NCBI RefSeq assembly: GCF_029227915.1
Contig: NC_079877.1
Span: 25,879,851-25,943,850, forward strand
DNA: 64,000 nucleotides
DNA from: Hydractinia symbiolongicarpus
Taxonomy: Eukaryota > Cnidaria > Hydrozoa > Anthoathecata > Hydractiniidae
Direction: 5' to 3'
Both the position numbers and the translations under genes were made by a program. Positions 8,159-18,669 of the stretch are shown here, one piece after another; the stretch's first letter is position 1; each line of letters opens with the position of its first letter. The notes under the pieces are model-generated. The model had not been told where the DNA came from and did not search any database. It was given only the letters and a program-made list of their open reading frames with translations.

Positions 8159-8416
8159 TTATAGCACCGTCTCCGCCTCCTCCACCCCTTGTTTCTTTTT
8201 GGTGATATGCCTGGCCGTGTGAGACAAGACCAGGAGCGGGGCTAAACACTCCCCAATAGTACAGTACACCATGATACCTAGATCTGTCATGGAGTTGCAA
8301 ATTATAGGGTCTTCCTCGATATCTCTCCTTAGCACCTCAACGCTATCGATATCCACGACGCTTCTAATCATGCTGGCATACAGATTGACCACGTTGGTTG
8401 ACAGTTCTTTTGCCAT
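8159..8416 (-). CDS. Polinton small protein A (unknown function), minus arm
   Basis: An 85-residue ORF (MAKELSTNVVNLYASM...) parallel to the plus-arm copy at 1424-1687. The frame is intact, with substitutions scattered and mostly conservative (for example EELRR/EVLRR, VMCDS/IICNS) and a short deletion in the charged tail. The start overlaps the end of gene F by about 49 bases on the same strand in a different frame, a compact arrangement typical of viral genomes. I cannot assign a function. Confidence 0.55.
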   Translation of the reverse strand: MAKELSTNVVNLYASMIRSVVDIDSVEVLRRDIEEDPIICNSMTDLGIMVYCTIGECLAPLLVLSHTARHITKKKQGVEEAETVL

Positions 8417-8724
8417 TTTCTCACCCTTTTCCCGAAGCGTTGAAGGTAATCGGTATGGATCTTTCCCACCGCCTCGTCGGGGGCTTTGTCAATAAAGCCC
8501 TCTGTACATTTTTGGAGTAGAAGGTGTCCTTTGCCCTTACGTAGGGCCTTCTTTAAAATTTCACGCTTATCGATGGGTTTTTCAATATTTTCATATTCTG
8601 CAGAGGCATTGTCAAAGACTTGTGCAATATCAGACATCCTTTTTACTAGTAGTCGATATCGAACAAGTATGTAGACCATCATGGCATACGGTAGTATTAC
8701 AGCGATATACAAACACGTTTCCAT
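8368..8724 (-). CDS. Polinton single-pass membrane protein F (unknown), minus arm only
   Basis: A 118-residue minus-strand ORF from an ATG at 8724. Residues 3-22 (TCLYIAVILPYAMMVYILVR) form a strong N-terminal membrane segment. The rest is soluble, basic and helical (RLLVKRMSDIAQVFDNA, KREILKKALRKGKGHLLLQ). No family recognised. It lies between the polymerase and gene A, overlapping A. In the plus arm most of it is deleted, leaving only a few bases corresponding to its end (around 1395-1420). It could be a virion membrane or holin-like component, but this is a guess from topology alone. Confidence 0.5.
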   Translation of the reverse strand: METCLYIAVILPYAMMVYILVRYRLLVKRMSDIAQVFDNASAEYENIEKPIDKREILKKALRKGKGHLLLQKCTEGFIDKAPDEAVGKIHTDYLQRFGKRVRKWQKNCQPTWSICMPA

Positions 8725-8749
8725 TTTATTCCCTTAAACCACAAGCGGA

Positions 8750-10003
8750 GAGGTATGTACCCCATCATTGTGCACGACTCTTTTATCGTAAAAGGCCGAG
8801 AGCACGAGCTTGTTTTTACGTGATCATATCCTGTCCATGTACCCGAAAACCTACGTTTTTGGCTTTCCTTAGACAACGTTGCAGCGTAATGAGCCTTGTC
8901 CGCCTCGGTTCTCCCGGACAGAAAGGGACATCGGTGACACTTACAACCGTTGTACTCGTAAACGGTCTTTGTGACAGGCTCATAGCCATCCACTTTCCAC
9001 TCCTTTTTGCCATCACGGATAACACGCTCACCACCATGTCCACAGAGTGCATGATAGATATGCCTTCCGGTTTCGTTTGACATGTATTCCACCCATTTTG
9101 AGGCATCATAGCTATACTCCTCATCATAAAAGACCTTCTCGGCCTTGCTCGGCATACGTTTTACCTCCCCCCTTTGCAAATGATCGTCGTCTTGACGCCC
9201 GCGCATTCCCTCCTCTTATGCCGTGTGAGGTGGTTGCTTTTGGTAAACAGTTGTTTGCATACCGCACATTCCCATTTCCGTTGGGCCAGCACGTCTAAAT
9301 CCTTGATGTAGAAACAGTGCCCGTCCAGCCTACCATAATGCTTTCGGGCTAATATAAGAGCTGTATTCGTTAGACGTTCTGTTCCTCGTGCTACATTGGC
9401 CCTCTCCATCACACCCAAGGATCCCCAGAAACATAGGTTGTCTGTTCGTTCTTTTTCTCCGTTCTCGGTGGTCCTAACAGGTGGTAAATAAGCCTTAGTC
9501 CAAAACTCGTGATCCTCCAGATCGAGGCGCTTCATTTCGCATTCTTCTACGAACGCTTTGATTTCCGCTATACTTGACAACGATCTGGAGCTTTTAGTTT
9601 TGTGGTAATCAGACACATCGCCCCCACCCTTGTAAATATGACAGCCAAAGCCGTACACAACCTTAACGCGCATGTCCATGTGTGGTGTAATTTTTTGGAT
9701 AATCGCGTCCTTTAGAGGTTGGTTTAGATGCTTGTTGAAACGCCATGTTTCCATCCTCCAACATCTGAATATCGTCCTCGGGGCCCTGAATATCCCCCAC
9801 GTAGTCCTCCCTACCCTCCTGTTCAATCTCGTTGTGAAGCGTTGTCCCTCCCGTGTAATATTGTTGTAATAGAATGCAACGGCATCCCGCACAGTCTGTG
9901 GTCGATTGGCAAGGGCATCGCGGGTTGCTGCCACCGGTGCTGATACGGTACTATATGGTTTGCTGATGGCATTCTTAAACCAACTAATCTTTTTTATATA
10001 CAC
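8750..10003 (-). pseudogene. Polinton family-B DNA polymerase, N-terminal part, minus arm
   Basis: The minus frame 10003-9161 has no in-frame ATG at its beginning (the first usable codon is GTG), so the true start may be lost. It contains a basic N-terminus (ITREGQRFTTRLNRRVG), then FGCHIYKGGGDVSDYH, HEFWTKAYLPPVR, and a C2H2 zinc finger, CAVCKQLFTKSNHLTRH, near residue 250. After a frame break at ~9165-9206 the exonuclease region follows: YDASKWVEYMSNETGRH and VDGYEPVTKTVYEYNGCKC, strongly like Polinton polymerases. Near 8920 the sequence jumps to the extreme C-terminus (KNVGFRVHGQDMIT), so most of the exonuclease and the whole palm are deleted. It is complementary to the C-terminal fragment on the plus arm. 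Confidence 0.8.
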
Positions 10004-10367
10004 ATTTCAATAAAGTCCGAGGATTTCATTGTGCCCAACTAACACAGTTATTCCCCTTTTCAAAGAATTTCCCCTACTCCATTTTTTGTATGATAATCTT
10101 TGATTTGCATGACTCAACACCGACTTGCGAGCGCATGCATTGATGATCGGTGGATTTTTGCTGATGATCAACATATTTTTGTGTAATGAAGCGTGACAAT
10201 AAGTTGTGACTTCACAAACAAAAATGTGTATGATGTTTTTTATAAGAGTTTGACCGTGAGTTTTTAAAAATTGTGTATGGAAGGACCCCCTACACTAGCT
10301 GTACTTAAGTCAAATTTAATGATAGTGCTTTTCTCTAAACACATTCGTCATTTTTTTACACAAGGTG
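10004..10367. other. non-coding AT-rich stretch between Polinton and next ORF
   Basis: No ORF, repeat or RNA gene recognised. Base composition drops sharply in GC relative to the Polinton, marking the boundary back to host-like DNA. Confidence 0.4.
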
Positions 10368-11285
10368 TTATTCTAAATTAATGTTAGAACTGTCAAATGA
10401 TATAAACCCTAAGGTATAAGCACGGCCTGCTTCGGTCATTTTCAGCCTTTTTAATAATTCATCAACTTGTTTAATGTCCGAATTATTATTAACAGGTATT
10501 TCTAATAATCCGACAATCATAACATAACAGCGTCTTGGATCATAACGATTGTTTCCAGAAAATGGTCTTGCTAAACCAGTGATGAGAATTACCTCCTCCA
10601 CCGAATCGTTTCTCTCCAGATTTGCAATCACTGATCTTTCGTTCTTCATTGTGATTTTGTAGTGGCTTGTACCAATATTTACTAGCCTTCTCTCGTTCTC
10701 TGTGTAAAAATCCAAAGAATTTTTTTTAACTCGCACCAGAGCAACAGAAGGACATTTTGCATTTTCTTCAACATAATGCTTTGCATTTTGTCTCTGTAAG
10801 CTGTCTCCATAAGCTTCTTCAATGCTGGACTTGCAATGCGGTATCAACTTTTCAATCAGGCCTGCTTCATATAATTCTCCTTTGATAACTTCATCACTGA
10901 CTACAACGTCGTCCATTCGGTGGGGATAAGGAGTTCCTTTTTGCTTTTTTAGTGCTGTAAACGAATACCATCTCTGAACTTCCCAGTCAAATTCCTCTTC
11001 CCAACAACAAGAATCTTCTTCTGTTCTATAAATCGGTCTGACTAAACAATCATCTTCCTGATCATATCCAATGTAACAATAATTCCTATTCATAACAGCC
11101 TTAGCTATTATACATAAGCTGAGTGAAGAGTATGGATCTGAAAAGGAATAAATTCTGCTGCAACTTGGACATGTCAAACGCGTTTCAGTAACGTTAGGAC
11201 GGGTTAAAATACGTTTACATGTGATACAACGAAACATGGAATGAGGTTCACTCATTATCACCATCATCCTGTGCTTGAAGTCCAT
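10368..11285 (-). CDS. unknown 305-residue protein with N-terminal CxxC zinc ribbon
   Basis: A single open frame from ATG 11285. Residues ~19-41 contain CITCKR ... TCPSCSR, two CxxC pairs suggesting a zinc ribbon. The rest is soluble, with an acidic tryptophan-rich patch (CCWEEEFDWEVQRWYSF) and a late conserved-looking block, NNRYDPRRCYVMIVGLLEIP. I do not recognise the family. A second stretch with nearly the same block lies at about 16180-16290 on the plus strand, so it belongs to a repeated gene family or to a mobile element. A 305-codon frame in such AT-rich DNA is very unlikely by chance. The lack of visible introns contrasts with nearby host genes and could point to a transposon or virus-derived origin; this is uncertain. 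Confidence 0.6.
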   Translation of the reverse strand: MDFKHRMMVIMSEPHSMFRCITCKRILTRPNVTETRLTCPSCSRIYSFSDPYSSLSLCIIAKAVMNRNYCYIGYDQEDDCLVRPIYRTEEDSCCWEEEFDWEVQRWYSFTALKKQKGTPYPHRMDDVVVSDEVIKGELYEAGLIEKLIPHCKSSIEEAYGDSLQRQNAKHYVEENAKCPSVALVRVKKNSLDFYTENERRLVNIGTSHYKITMKNERSVIANLERNDSVEEVILITGLARPFSGNNRYDPRRCYVMIVGLLEIPVNNNSDIKQVDELLKRLKMTEAGRAYTLGFISFDSSNINLE

Positions 11286-12400
11286 TCTTGTATTTGATGA
11301 TAAACTTAACTACCGAAAAATCTTGTCATTGGAATAGTTTAAATTTGTTTAACTTAAACTTTTTATAGATAGCAGACCAAAGACCATGAGATATCATTGT
11401 CATAGTAAAAAAATTTCGTAATGGCTTTTAAAACAATAGGCCTATTTATAATCTGGTCTATAGTGGTCTGTTTTTGTAACACGATAGTGAAAAAGGTGAC
11501 TCATGTTCAGCTTTCGCTCTCAGGTTAACCACTTTTTATTCAGTTTTGGAGTTTAGCATTCATTCAAATTTTAAGCAGTATGCAAAATCTTATGGTTTAA
11601 AGATTCTTTCCGATATAATCTTGTTAAACGACCCAGCAAGCACTGTAAAAGTATAACGATACTTAGTCGTCGCACGCTTTATCTTCACACCCTTGCTTTC
11701 CAAGAGTTTTGTGACGTTTGACATGGATTCCAGCCCATTAGGCATTGAATGACTTTGGGTAGCTTAGACTCGACGCAGTTAAGGTGGGGTTCTGTAAAAT
11801 ACACGTTTTTCGGGGTTTTTCAAAACCTGAACTTTGAACCTCCAATAAATGTTTAATAATGTATCTCAGGCCTTGGAAGTGATATTATATCTGGTCTGCA
11901 AGCTTTCAACTCTTGAATTAAGGCCTGGTTCAGATTAAAAAAACATTTTTGAAGGTGTTATCTGTGCCACAAGAGGGTACACTTTAGTACGGTTTTTTAA
12001 AGATCGCAAGCTTATATTAAAATATCCTGATTTACCTAGATCCTTTTTATGTCGACAACAAAGGTGGCTATTTGTTTCAAAAAAGTCTAGGGTGTTTTTT
12101 TGCTTATATAAAGAGATAAAACATGCATGTTTTTTTGCTATTTGGTACTAAAATGGTCCACAAATCTCTATATGCGCATGTAACTTAAGTAGACTTGGCT
12201 GTAGCCATTTAGCTAGCTCCTATCTTTGGCTAAAAAGTAAGAGTATAAAAATGCAGTTTGGCTACAACAATATTCTTAAACAAAAAGTGTTATGCTAAAT
12301 GCAGTTAGCTAGGTAGCTACATCTGTTATTATTTTTTCCTGGAAACTTTTTGTGCAAATGAAATGACTGACAGATTTTTTTAGCTGAACCGATTATGACA
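11286..12400. other. AT-rich intergenic sequence, nothing recognised
   Basis: I see no coding region, tRNA or clear repeat. Runs of T and short palindromes only. Confidence 0.35.
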
Positions 12401-13020
12401 GGCTGTTCACTGTGTTTTTATTAAAACCGAAGTTGCAATGAAGTTTTTTTGGAAAGGGGTATTGCGCCTATACGACTGTTCAACTCTGTTTAACTATACT
12501 AAGCGGTTAGCCTAGTGTTAACAACAATTCATTTTTAAACTTTCTCGGTAATCACGTCTGCACGGATTTGCAACAATGTTTACTTGGACTAACCGCTCAG
12601 CCCTGTTGTATTTTTTTAAACAGAGTCTGTGAGAAAGTTTTTTCCAAAGGCGTATTATTCCTATACGCCTGTGCAACACGGTTTAACTGTAGTAAGCGCT
12701 TAGCCCAGTGTCACGATAAATTATTTAACTTTCACAAAAACTTATTCCGCAAAGTAAAATAATATTGACTGATTGTTTTTGCTATGATGGGGTACCGACT
12801 GTTGTTTGTAAACTGTGTTTTTATTTCAGCTATCGTTTCGGGGAATGTTTTTTGAAAAATATGTTACAGTCGCATAACTATAACAGTGTATGCGCTTCAC
12901 CTAATTTACGACATATTGTATACCTGTACTAAAGCGCTCCACCTGATCGTGTGACACAGTTTACGGCTCTTATTAAGCGCTCCACAGAGTGTTCAACGTC
13001 AGGTCACACCTTGACTTTGG
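12400..13020 (+). repeat. diverged repeat family with TACTAAGCGCT-like core, copy block 1
   Basis: Contains several units sharing the order: 'AAGTTGC', then 'CCTATACG', then a core such as CTATACTAAGCGGTTAGCC (about 12494), CTGTAGTAAGCGCTTAGCC (12685), CTGTACTAAAGCGCTCCACC (12924) and TTATTAAGCGCTCCAC (12970), with 'AATATTGACTGATTGTTTTTGCTATGA'-like spacer sequence, split here only for naming. The same units recur at 20640-21180 and 22180-23180. No protein coding. Unit length is roughly 200 bases but variable. Confidence 0.6.
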
Positions 13021-13259
13021 CGTACCCCGGCGTTTCGACACCGGCAAGTGACATTGGCAGGTGAATTTTAACATGTGGATCTTTAGATTCACTTTCTCAG
13101 TAGATAAATTCTCGCGATGCAAACTTCCATTGCTACTTTTCTATCATCAGCATGACGTCTTTACTTTTGGATTGTTATTGTCAGATAGTATTTAATAAGG
13201 TTTCTTATCATCTCTCGATGTAAACATGTTGACAGCTTTAATTGCACAGCACTCTTTCT

Positions 13260-13430
13260 AATTAATAGACACTCCAAAAACCAGACACCTCTGATTAACG
13301 GACAGATCTCATTAAACTGGTCCAATTTTAATTAGTCTCATAGAAATTTTTTTTAAAGTGGACAAAAAATTATCGGATAGTCCAGTTACCGGACGGTTAA
13401 TGGACTTTTTAGTTAGCGGGCACCTGAAGG
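13260..13430 (+). repeat. pogo/Tigger-like terminal sequence (fragment)
   Basis: Phrases such as 'CTGATTAACGGACAGATC', 'TCCAGTTACCGGACGGTTAA' and 'GTTAGCGGGCACCT' repeat the 'taa-cgga' theme typical of the ends of pogo/Tigger-like DNA transposons in invertebrates. No transposase frame is visible and only one end is recognised, so this is a low-certainty fossil. Confidence 0.35.
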
Positions 13431-14059
13431 AAATTATAAAGCTGCTTTTTAAATTATTTTTTATTATGAATATTATGGATTTTATGGATATTAATCAGTT
13501 CGTATGCAAAATAACAATATCCTTAATCCTGACCCTTATACATAATATTCGATAAATATACATAATTTCACTCATATGAAAGTGCAAACTCATATTATCA
13601 AAGTGCATAGACACACAACATGGTGAACTTTAGCATGTTTTGTTTGTTTACAGAATCGCACCTACGAAGTATAAATTAATTAACGTTTTCTAATATTATG
13701 ATGTCTAAATTAATCCCTTAAATATTTGGAATGTTATTGTCAGGTAGTATTTACTGAAATCTATTATCTGTGTATTTAAACGTGCTGACAGATTTGGTTA
13801 TCTAAAATGAGAATTTAATATACCTTCTGAAAGAAAGAAATTAATTAACGAATTTTTTAAAAAAAAAAAACAGGAAAGATCAAATGTTATAAAAAAGAAG
13901 CCGATATAGGTGGTTCCATTTTCGTCATGAGTAACGACTTGAAAAAAAATACACGCGCATATTAAAAACGAAAAATTTTATGCAAAGATTTACAAAGATC
14001 AAGTATTTTTTAGCTAACATACATAGTTCTAATGAAACTATGGTATGTTACTCCTACTG

Positions 14060-14420
14060 CAAATCCTTGAATACCTATATTTCATATTTTACCCAAAATT
14101 ACCAAAGAGGCTGTAGCTACCTGGTAGACTAAATGTATCAACGGTAATTTCTATGGCAGGAAAATTAATTGAATTCTTGAATGCATAAAACCTCTACTAT
14201 CGAAACTAAAATCTTACATGAAAACATTCGAAAGATTTTATAAAACGATATACTCTACCAAAACTACGCAAAAACGTGATACTTGTATCGGTGGATGTAA
14301 CATTACTTTACACTAATATACCACACCAAGAATCGCATAACCTGGTGCATCATTATTTCTCGGATATTTTGAAGAAGAAAACATTTTCGATAGGTTTCCT
14401 GATCTCATCATTATCTATTT
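14060..14420 (+). pseudogene. Penelope-like element reverse transcriptase fossil
   Basis: In changing plus-strand frames I read PIFHILPKI (compare the RFYLLPKIHK block of Penelope RTs), then MAGKLIEFLNA and PLLSKLKSYMKTF, and then ILVSVDVTLLYTNIPHQES (around 14275-14335), which corresponds to the RT block with 'FDVxxLYxxIPhxEG'. This block holds one of the catalytic aspartates. Several stops and frameshifts interrupt it, and the YxDD and GIY-YIG regions are not found. It is an old truncated copy. Confidence 0.65.
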
Positions 14421-14845
14421 CAAGTTTCTAGTCGACATGTTTTTCGTTTGTGAGCACAAGTAGACTGAACTGCTGCAATTCTTTACCTGCATATAATTCA
14501 CCCATCAATACAATTCACATACGAGTTCTACACATAATAGTAGAGATTGAAATTAAACTCTGTCAAACCTACTGGACACACGAAAGCTGTTACACTATAC
14601 TTAGTTCCACTCTCAACATACGAAAGCGCTTTGCTATCGTATGATCGGGAAGGACAACAACATACTAAGAGAGGTGCTGAGAAGTTAAAATGAAAAACTG
14701 CTTCTAAGAGGGTATGAATCTACTATATTGGAATGCATTTTGAAAAAAATAAATAAATAGAAAGATATGCTGCATAACAAAATATAAAAACAAGGAATAC
14801 ACAATAAAATTAAAAGTAACAAAAGGAAAAGATACAAAAGTAACC

Positions 14846-14940
14846 AACCTCGTTCCCAGGGCATTCTGCCTTGTTGATGAAATTGATAGGTCACAATAAT
14901 AACAACTCAAGGGCCACAAGACCCTGGGGTCGAGGTTAAA
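14846..14940. repeat. short MITE-like unit with CCTCG..CCCAGGG ends
   Basis: Left end AACCTCGTTCCCAGGG and right end CCCTGGGGTCGAGGTT are imperfect inverted repeats about 95 bases apart. Related ends occur at 15067-15104, 17384-17440 and 38181-38244, so this is a small dispersed inverted-repeat family. Confidence 0.55.
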
Positions 14941-15066
14941 AAGTAACCAGACTATAAATATGAAAGACATAAATAGTCGTAAGAATGTCTTACCATTTAT
15001 TGTTCCCTACCACAGAGGACGAGCACCTTTAAAACATCTTATAAATAAACATTGGTATGCTATCAT

Positions 15067-15104
15067 CCTCGTCCCCAAGGTTTGTTGCGTCCCTGGGGAC
15101 GAGG
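15067..15104. repeat. fold-back of the CCTCGTCCCC family
   Basis: CCTCGTCCCC (15067-15076) pairs exactly with GGGGACGAGG (15095-15104) around an 18-base loop. It is probably a solo terminal pair of the MITE-like unit at 14846-14940. Confidence 0.5.
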
Positions 15105-15109
15105 TTGAT

Positions 15110-16150
15110 ATACCATTGCTAAGGACCAGTTATTAAACAGTATTTTTTCCGCAAAACAGTTTGTATCGTTTACCAGACACAAGAATGTACCAGATTGTCC
15201 GAGCAAAAATAAGGGACTGGTAAAGAGTTTTTCAACTGATACGATTAATAAATATATAAAAAAGGTCCATATATTTACACGAAATAAATAAAAAAACATT
15301 TATTAGGTCTGTGTAATAATTTTTTCATTCTTATTCTTCCTCAAAATCCCCTTTCAATTTAATTTTTTTTGTTGAAGAGTTACTTAGAATCTAGTAACTA
15401 GGTTCCAAGTAAGTAAGGTAAACAACGATCTCTAACAAGACTTGTGAAGAGGTTATGAGCTACTTATAAACGCAGCATCGTCTTTACTATACTTTAAATG
15501 ATCTAAATGAACGGTCATTTAAAGGACAAATGAATCAATATATACCAATATCGCTTACATGGAATGGTATTTTATATTCCACTAAAATAATAATGATAAA
15601 CATAGATAAAACGAACTGGGTACTAAGTTGGTAACTAACTCTAATAAACGCTAATTAGCGAAGAGTTATATCACTATGACAACCTGTACTTACATTGTGA
15701 GTTTTAGCAAACTTTAAAATTTTAACACCTGTACATTTAACGTTTGAAGAAATTAAGAACAGGTTGCTAAGCATTCGTAAATTGAAAGCAAAATTAGAAC
15801 CAGGAGATTCTTTGTCTCTAGCGTTTCTTGTTTCTCTTCGATATATTATGGTGAGGATCAAATATCTTAGTACTGCAGCTGATACATCAAAACTGAAATC
15901 ATTTTCATGAAATAATGAAATTGAAGAACAACTAACGGAAAAAATCACGTATAGGTTACAGATCCCGAGAATAACATGGCATTAGAATTTTTCATTTTTT
16001 TCATTTTTTTATGCAGTTTTCTATAAGAAAAGTTGTACTTTATCGGAAAAAAAAGTTTGCAAAACAAATTTGGAAAACATTTAGTCACTTTGACATAATT
16101 TAGTCACTTTTGCCGATCAATTTCTAAAATGACCACAAAAGTTTGATTTT
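15110..16150. other. AT-rich intergenic sequence, nothing recognised
   Basis: Several short frames occur but none shows a family motif or a supported splice pattern. Confidence 0.3.
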
Positions 16151-16152
16151 CA

Positions 16153-16300
16153 ATGCTCGTTTTTAATGCAGAAGGACAACAAGCAAGACCATTATATGGC
16201 TATAATTGCTATGATCCAAGACGCTGTTATGTTACGATTATCGTTTTATTAAAAATACCTGTTTATCCAAAAAGTGAAGTAATTGATTGGTCAATAAATA
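16153..16300 (+). pseudogene. relic of the 10368-11285 gene family
   Basis: The frame reads QQARPLYGYNCYDPRRCYVT and then VLLKIPVYPKSEV, lining up with ARPFSGNNRYDPRRCYVM and GLLEIPVNNNSDI of the 305-residue protein. Only this block is conserved; the rest of the protein is not found next to it. It is on the opposite strand, about 5 kb away. Best read as a decayed partial duplicate. Confidence 0.6.
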
Positions 16301-16359
16301 ATTCAAAATTATCCTACTTACATTATGACCTTCACCTAAAAACCTGCACATAACGTTTT

Positions 16360-17720
16360 AAAGTTCTGACATTACCGTAGACACGAAAAAGTTGTATTGT
16401 ATAAAAAAATGCACTATTCTCGATTTAAATTAAAAATGCTTTTCCAATTGATGATTAAAAAAACGCAATGGCGGATTTTGAAAAAAACAATTACGTAAAA
16501 ATAACTTTTGTTAAACAAATTTGATGAAATAAATAAATTAAAATAGAATTAGAAATCTCTGTATTATATATGTACTTAAGGTTCTGAATTTAAGCATTCT
16601 ACTGTAAGATGGCAATACATTTGTCATAAGGAAAACTATGTTTTTGATCAAATAATAATAAATAGGCATTATGGGGCAAAACTGATTCCTTTAAAAGCTA
16701 AAAAAATTGTAGATAAGTTAACCAGTCATGATTTGTTTGAAGCAACATGTTGTTTCAATGCAAAAACATATTTGGCCAGTTACACTGGCCAATACACCCA
16801 ACTTATATTTCATACGCCATCGAGTTACTTAAATAACTTAACTTGATTAAGAAAGTTTTCATATATATATAGGTGGCCATACAACTAATAAATGACTGTT
16901 TTACTTTTTTCAGGATAACCCAGATACCTTACAACTTTACCACTGTCATTATCTAAATAGTTGATAGAGGCCTAATTTTGCTCTGTTAAGGTAATACAAA
17001 ATGAAATAAGATCAATTTTAAATACTTATTTTCCTAAATAAGAGAGCTACATTACACCTACTAAATATTTTTATTTTTATTTTTGTAAATGTGTGACCTG
17101 TGAAAAAACATTTTCGTAAACCCAGCATTGAAAAATTATAAAACCAACATATTTGTTAACGAAGGCTATAACAGCAAGTAAACAACTTGGCGGCCTGAAC
17201 TTTATCTACATTAAACTCGTTTTCATGCAATGTCTACTGTGAATCCTAATTCTACGATCTTCGAAAAATGTAAAGAAGGACAGGCTATAAAGTTGCTTTC
17301 AAAGTGTCCTTACAGAGAGGATGTATCTATGTCTCATTTGTTTGCCGGCAAATAAAGCTATTCATCGAGGTTTTTTGTTTGTTGACCAACCTCGTACCCA
17401 GGGTTTTTTAGGTTTTCGTACTGGGACGAAATCAGAAAACCTTTTTTAGGTTGCGTCCCATTTCAGTTCACGTCCTATAAAATCATAACATACGAAAGTT
17501 TGTCATAAAGCGTTGAACACGGAAAAAATGGCATACATTGAAAATAATGTATTTGACCCTAAGGTACGTGAAACTCTTGAAATAAAAGGATTTATTTTTG
17601 CAAATAAGTTAACCCAATTTTCCTGCAAAGTATGCTACCATACGATAAGTGTAACATAAATAAATGCAAATATTGTTAATGCATTCTAAGAAACCTAATA
17701 TAAATTCTAATAAATATGTA
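16360..17720. other. intergenic sequence, one CCTCG-family end only
   Basis: Apart from the fold-back family piece at about 17384-17440 (CCTCGTACCCAGGG with a weak reverse partner) I see no gene or RNA. Confidence 0.3.
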
Positions 17721-17724
17721 TTAA

Positions 17725-18463
17725 CTAGTCGATAAGGCCCGTGGAGAAATCCACTTAGGCAGGAGGACAATGTAAAAATTGGTTATTTTAGACCTTTTGC
17801 AGTGCATTTTAGACCTTCAGCAGTGCATATGTAAAAACTAATTGACGAAATTCAGTTTATCCGTTGTCTCTATTGTGTAGAGCTCGACACGCTGATGAAG
17901 AGAATGTATATGATCATGTGCTTTTGATGAACTGTTAATGAGATATAAGGGTTTAAAAATTATGCTGGCGTCAGCAAAGACCTGCGAAAACACACAAAAT
18001 TATTTTTTAAAAATTTGTATACCTGTTGCCTTTAACGTTTAGGTCTTTAAACGCTGATCAAGAAAATGTATATCATCGTGTTCTTTTGACAAATGGATGC
18101 AGAGATATTCGGGTTTAGAAGTTTTTGATGACGTCATTAACCCGTCCATTCCGAAACGGATTCGGTGACCCAGGTTTGGAAAACTTACCCAAATGGGTCT
18201 CAGGTAGTCCCTAGTTACCCACGTAGGAGATGACGTCAGTTAATTCCACACGTTTCCAAGTTATTTAGCTTTAAATTTAAAAGTGCAATGCAATGGCTTC
18301 ACTAATCTTAATATACTTTCCTTTGACATCAATATTGCTTAACGCCAAAGTTTGGTAATATACAGAACAAATTTATAGGCGATGTTTTATAGGCTTTATC
18401 AAAAAAATTTTATCTACTTTGCAAAAGTGACAGACAGACAGAATTAGCGTATTATTATAGAGA
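17725..18463 (-). mobile_element. non-autonomous Helitron-like element, 739 bp
   Basis: Read on the minus strand it starts TCTCTATAATAATACGC (18463 downward), contains a GTCTGTCTGTC stretch, and ends with a hairpin (GTGGATTTCTCCACGGGC) followed by a short spacer and CTAG at 17728-17725. The base after CTAG on that strand is T. TC at the 5' end, a hairpin ~10 bases before a terminal CTRR and insertion before T are the hallmarks of Helitrons. Internally there are two ~110-base related segments (17885-17990 and 18045-18150). No Rep-helicase gene is present, so it must depend on an element elsewhere. Confidence 0.65.
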
Positions 18464-18660
18464 CTAGTCGATAAGGCCCGTGGAAAAATCCACTTAGGCA
18501 GAAGGACAATGGAGAAGTAGGTTGTTTTAGATTTTTTGCTGACGTCAGCAGTGCAATTACAAAAATATTTGGCGAAATTTAGTTTATTCGTTGCCTGTAC
18601 TATGCAGATGTTAAAACGCTGACCAAGAGAGATTGTGTCCGTCAAGTTGATCTAGTTCTA
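18464..18660 (-). mobile_element. second Helitron-like 3' end, tandem to the previous one (5' end not found)
   Basis: The CTAG at 18464-18467 directly adjoins the 5' TC of the 739-bp element, and the same hairpin (CCCGTGGAAAAATCCAC on the plus strand) follows. I could not find its 5' end; similarity fades by about 18660. Confidence 0.5.
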
Positions 18661-18669
18661 TAGCCACAT

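Larger units (their letters stand above)
679..10003. mobile_element. head-to-head pair of decayed Polinton/Maverick copies (gapped inverted repeat)
   Basis: Matching segments, plus arm to minus arm, are roughly 1200-1380 with 8880-8810, 1424-1890 with 8416-7965, 2437-2960 with 7930-7510, 3375-3700 with 7395-7080, 3998-4400 with 7060-6650, and 4740-4915 with 6612-6440. Gene order is the same along each arm and the arms point toward each other. Family-B polymerase, A32-like ATPase and retrovirus-like integrase together define a Polinton. I recognised no major capsid, minor capsid or protease gene, and no terminal inverted repeats at the outer ends. Confidence 0.85.
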
